DNA of 59,780 nt from NCBI GenBank assembly GCA_902472305.1, contig CABRNK010000019.1, forward strand, positions 1 to 59,780. The letters run 5' to 3'. How positions within the stretch are numbered: the stretch's first letter is position 1; each line of letters begins with the position of its first letter. The position numbers were made by a program, and so were the translations under genes. Below, in pieces: positions 58,436-59,780 of the stretch. The notes under the pieces are model-generated. The model was not told where the DNA came from and made no database searches. It saw only the letters and a program-made list of their open reading frames with translations. The DNA is from Hominenteromicrobium sp900549945. Lineage in GTDB: Bacteria > Bacillota > Clostridia > Oscillospirales > Acutalibacteraceae.

Positions 58436-59038
58436 ATGAAGAAAGTTATCGCAGTTGTTTTGGCGCTTGTTCTGGGAGCCGGCTTGGCCGGATGTACCGG
58501 CGGGACAGCGGCCGATCCCGAAGTGTCGCCTTCGGCCGCTGCATCGGCCTCGCCGCAGATGAAAGCGGCCGAAACACCGAAAGCGGCAAGGCCGTCTGCG
58601 TCGCCGTCGGCAAAGGAGACGGCTGCACCGGAAAAAACAGAATCCGAAGTATCGGGCACGCGTGTCAGGGCCGGTGCACAGGATACACAGGTCCAAACCT
58701 CAGCGGAGGAATCAGCCGGTACGCGGGAGCCAGCGGAAACAAAACAGCCGGCGGTAACGGCCGCGCCGAAGCCAACACCGGTTCCGACGGTTGCACCGAC
58801 TGCTGTGCCGACTGCTGTACCGACGCCGGAGCCCACACCAGAGCCGGTTTTTACACCGACCGAGGCGCCGGAGCAGATACCCGATGATGACCCGCAGGGG
58901 GAGGTATGGATTCCCACGAACGGGGGACAGAAGTATCACAGCCATTCGGGCTGCAGCAATATGATCGATCCGCGCTATGTGACGATCAGCGAGGCCGAGG
59001 CGCTGGGTTTTACGCCGTGCAAGCGGTGCTACGGATGA
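58436..59038 (+). CDS. Pro/Thr-rich lipoprotein with small Cys/His C-terminal module
   Basis: 200 residues. Signal peptide with lipobox LAGC (Cys20) is followed by about 125 residues of low-complexity Ala/Ser/Pro/Thr/Glu sequence with PTxVPT and PTPEPTPEP repeats, a likely wall-spanning stalk. The last ~45 residues (VWIPTNGGQKYHSHSGC, then ITISEAEALGFTPCKRCYG-like) form a compact module with HxHxxC and CxxC that may bind zinc. It is the same kind of tail found on some secreted nucleases and lipoproteins. AGGAG lies 9 bases before ATG 58436. Role unknown. Confidence 0.8.
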   Translation: MKKVIAVVLALVLGAGLAGCTGGTAADPEVSPSAAASASPQMKAAETPKAARPSASPSAKETAAPEKTESEVSGTRVRAGAQDTQVQTSAEESAGTREPAETKQPAVTAAPKPTPVPTVAPTAVPTAVPTPEPTPEPVFTPTEAPEQIPDDDPQGEVWIPTNGGQKYHSHSGCSNMIDPRYVTISEAEALGFTPCKRCYG

Positions 59039-59068
59039 TCTGAAATCAGAATAAGCGGACAACGCGCG

Positions 59069-59119
59069 AAGCGCCCCGGAGGTTTGGCACAGAATGCCGA
59101 GCCTCCGGGGCGCTTTTGA
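59069..59119 (+). terminator. Terminator after the Pro/Thr-rich lipoprotein
   Basis: A 14-bp perfect stem (59069-59082 with 59102-59115) with an inner GGC/GCC pairing is followed by TTTTGATTTTT. Confidence 0.9.
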
Positions 59120-59201
59120 TTTTTCGGGAATATGCTGCTGTGGGGCGTCTCTCTGCTTTTCTGAATCGATTCCGCAAAAGAGGCGGCGCAGCCCTTTGCC
59201 G

Positions 59202-59603
59202 TTATGCTTTCTCCGACCGAATTAAGTTGCTTATATAGGGCCGTTTTCCCGAAAGAACTTCGTCGTAGAAGGTCTGCTTCCATTCGATATAGGCGGCGCT
59301 CTCCTCCAGCTCCTTGATCGATGCGCGCAGGGCTTCCTGCTTTTTCGCCAGCATTTCCTTGCGCGGCAAAATGGTGGATTCCCCCTGAAGGCACAGCGCC
59401 AGATAGTCCTTCATCTCTTGAATGCTCATCCCGCATTTTTTTAAGCAGGTGAGGTCCCGTATCCATCTTACATCCTGTTCATCGAAAATCCGGCGGTTGT
59501 TTTCATCCCGCTTGACATGGGGGACCAGCCCCTCGTTGCAGTAAAATTTGAGCGTTTGATAGGTCATGCCGAGTTCCCTGCAAACCTGCATCATGGTATA
59601 CAT
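59202..59603 (-). CDS. MerR family transcriptional regulator
   Basis: About 133 residues. An N-terminal winged helix-turn-helix (YTMMQVCRELGMTYQTLKFYCNEGLVPHVKRDEN, residues 2-36, then RIFDEQDVRWI) is followed by a long C-terminal coiled coil (~75-115, ILPRKEMLAKKQEALRASI) for dimerisation. There is no Cys metal-binding loop; the short C-terminal tail resembles small-molecule or TipA-like members. ATG 59603 has AGAGGTG upstream; the longer form adds an unrelated N-terminus. Two MerR-type operators and a 19-base-spaced promoter lie in the divergent region, so it likely controls the gene beyond the right edge, and perhaps itself. Confidence 0.9.
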   Translation of the reverse strand: MYTMMQVCRELGMTYQTLKFYCNEGLVPHVKRDENNRRIFDEQDVRWIRDLTCLKKCGMSIQEMKDYLALCLQGESTILPRKEMLAKKQEALRASIKELEESAAYIEWKQTFYDEVLSGKRPYISNLIRSEKA

Positions 59604-59661
59604 CAGCGGAGCACCTCTTTCTGTGTTTACAAAAAATTCATTATTTTCTTTTGAAAAACGC

Positions 59662-59740
59662 TTGACCGGTTGTAACAACCGGAATATATAATCGGAAGTG
59701 AAAAGCGGTTGTGGTAACCGGATTATGATGCTATTATAAA
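59662..59740 (+). promoter_or_regulatory. Divergent MerR-type promoter with two operators
   Basis: TTGACC (59662-59667) and TATAAT (59687-59692) are 19 bases apart, the over-long spacing typical of MerR-controlled promoters. The perfect inverted repeat CCGGTTG-TAA-CAACCGG (59666-59682) lies in the spacer. A second related box, GCGGTTGTGGTAACCGG (59705-59721), is 39 bases downstream, ahead of TATTAT (59732-59737). The controlled gene would start after about 59750, outside the window. Confidence 0.85.
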
Positions 59741-59780
59741 AGTAGACACGGAAGGGTAGAAAAAAGCCTGTCCGTGGAGT

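Noticed and set aside
1..59780. CRISPR array, IS element, prophage or rRNA operon
   Set aside because: No regularly spaced repeats, transposase, integrase, phage structural genes or rRNA sequence were found.

Overview
The window looks like chromosomal DNA of a GC-rich, anaerobic, endospore-forming Clostridia member (Firmicutes/Bacillota, Oscillospirales-like). The grounds are a sporulation sigma-G gene beside a YlmC/YmxH-type gene, a T-box leader before pheST, IreB, meso-diaminopimelate dehydrogenase, rubredoxin and hybrid cluster protein, strong AGGAGG ribosome sites and Gram-positive-type lipoproteins. I cannot name the species. The first 12 bases match the end of an Illumina adapter, so the window starts at an untrimmed contig end.

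Layout. 1-1.9 kb: the tail of an unknown carbohydrate-related protein translationally coupled to ribokinase. 2.1-14.7 kb: a plant-glycan uptake locus. A YesM/YesN-type histidine kinase and AraC-type response regulator run leftward. They diverge from a sugar-uptake operon of one lipoprotein binding protein and two permeases (no ATPase), followed by a GH35-like enzyme with a DUF5597-type tail and a GH43-like enzyme with F5/8C and Fn3-like tails. A convergent GH30 enzyme comes next. A frameshifted GH51 arabinofuranosidase lies much further right (54.9-56.3 kb). 14.9-28.7 kb: small metabolic and repair genes: GNAT, 2-hydroxyacid dehydrogenase, DUF3795-like, HAD hydrolase, ddh, a decayed GNAT gene, family-4 UDG, PduL-type acyltransferase, Nudix, galM plus ROK glucokinase, tRNA-Leu(UAA), an oxidoreductase, rubredoxin, mutY, an MmcQ-like gene, a nonsense-riddled P-loop kinase-like pseudogene and ireB.

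28.8-37.1 kb: pheST under a T-box leader, a small membrane protein, a MATE exporter, nnr and a mazF toxin gene with no visible antitoxin. 37.1-39.7 kb: an AT-rich island with csoR, a CPC-type heavy-metal P-ATPase and a 24-residue membrane peptide, with three copies of a CsoR-like operator. 39.7-48.4 kb: membrane protein, GNAT, dcd, cca, a membrane-anchored protein of C39-like fold, ccdA-tlpA thiol relay, SEC-C protein, an AlaX-type editing protein broken by a 7-bp duplication, and an SRPBCC protein. 48.5-54.8 kb: sigG, whose Shine-Dalgarno lies inside a strong hairpin, ylmC, a lipoprotein, rpsB-tsf, purC and a cysteine-peptidase-like exported protein. 56.3-59.8 kb: hcp, a proline/threonine-rich lipoprotein, and a merR gene diverging from a promoter with two MerR-type operators whose target lies off the right edge.

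No rRNA, CRISPR array, complete IS element or prophage was seen. Four loci are damaged: the GNAT remnant, the kinase-like pseudogene, the AlaX gene and the GH51 gene. The last two could be sequencing or assembly errors. The best leads are the sigG leader, the CsoR island, the in-frame nonsense pseudogene and the tandem MerR operators.
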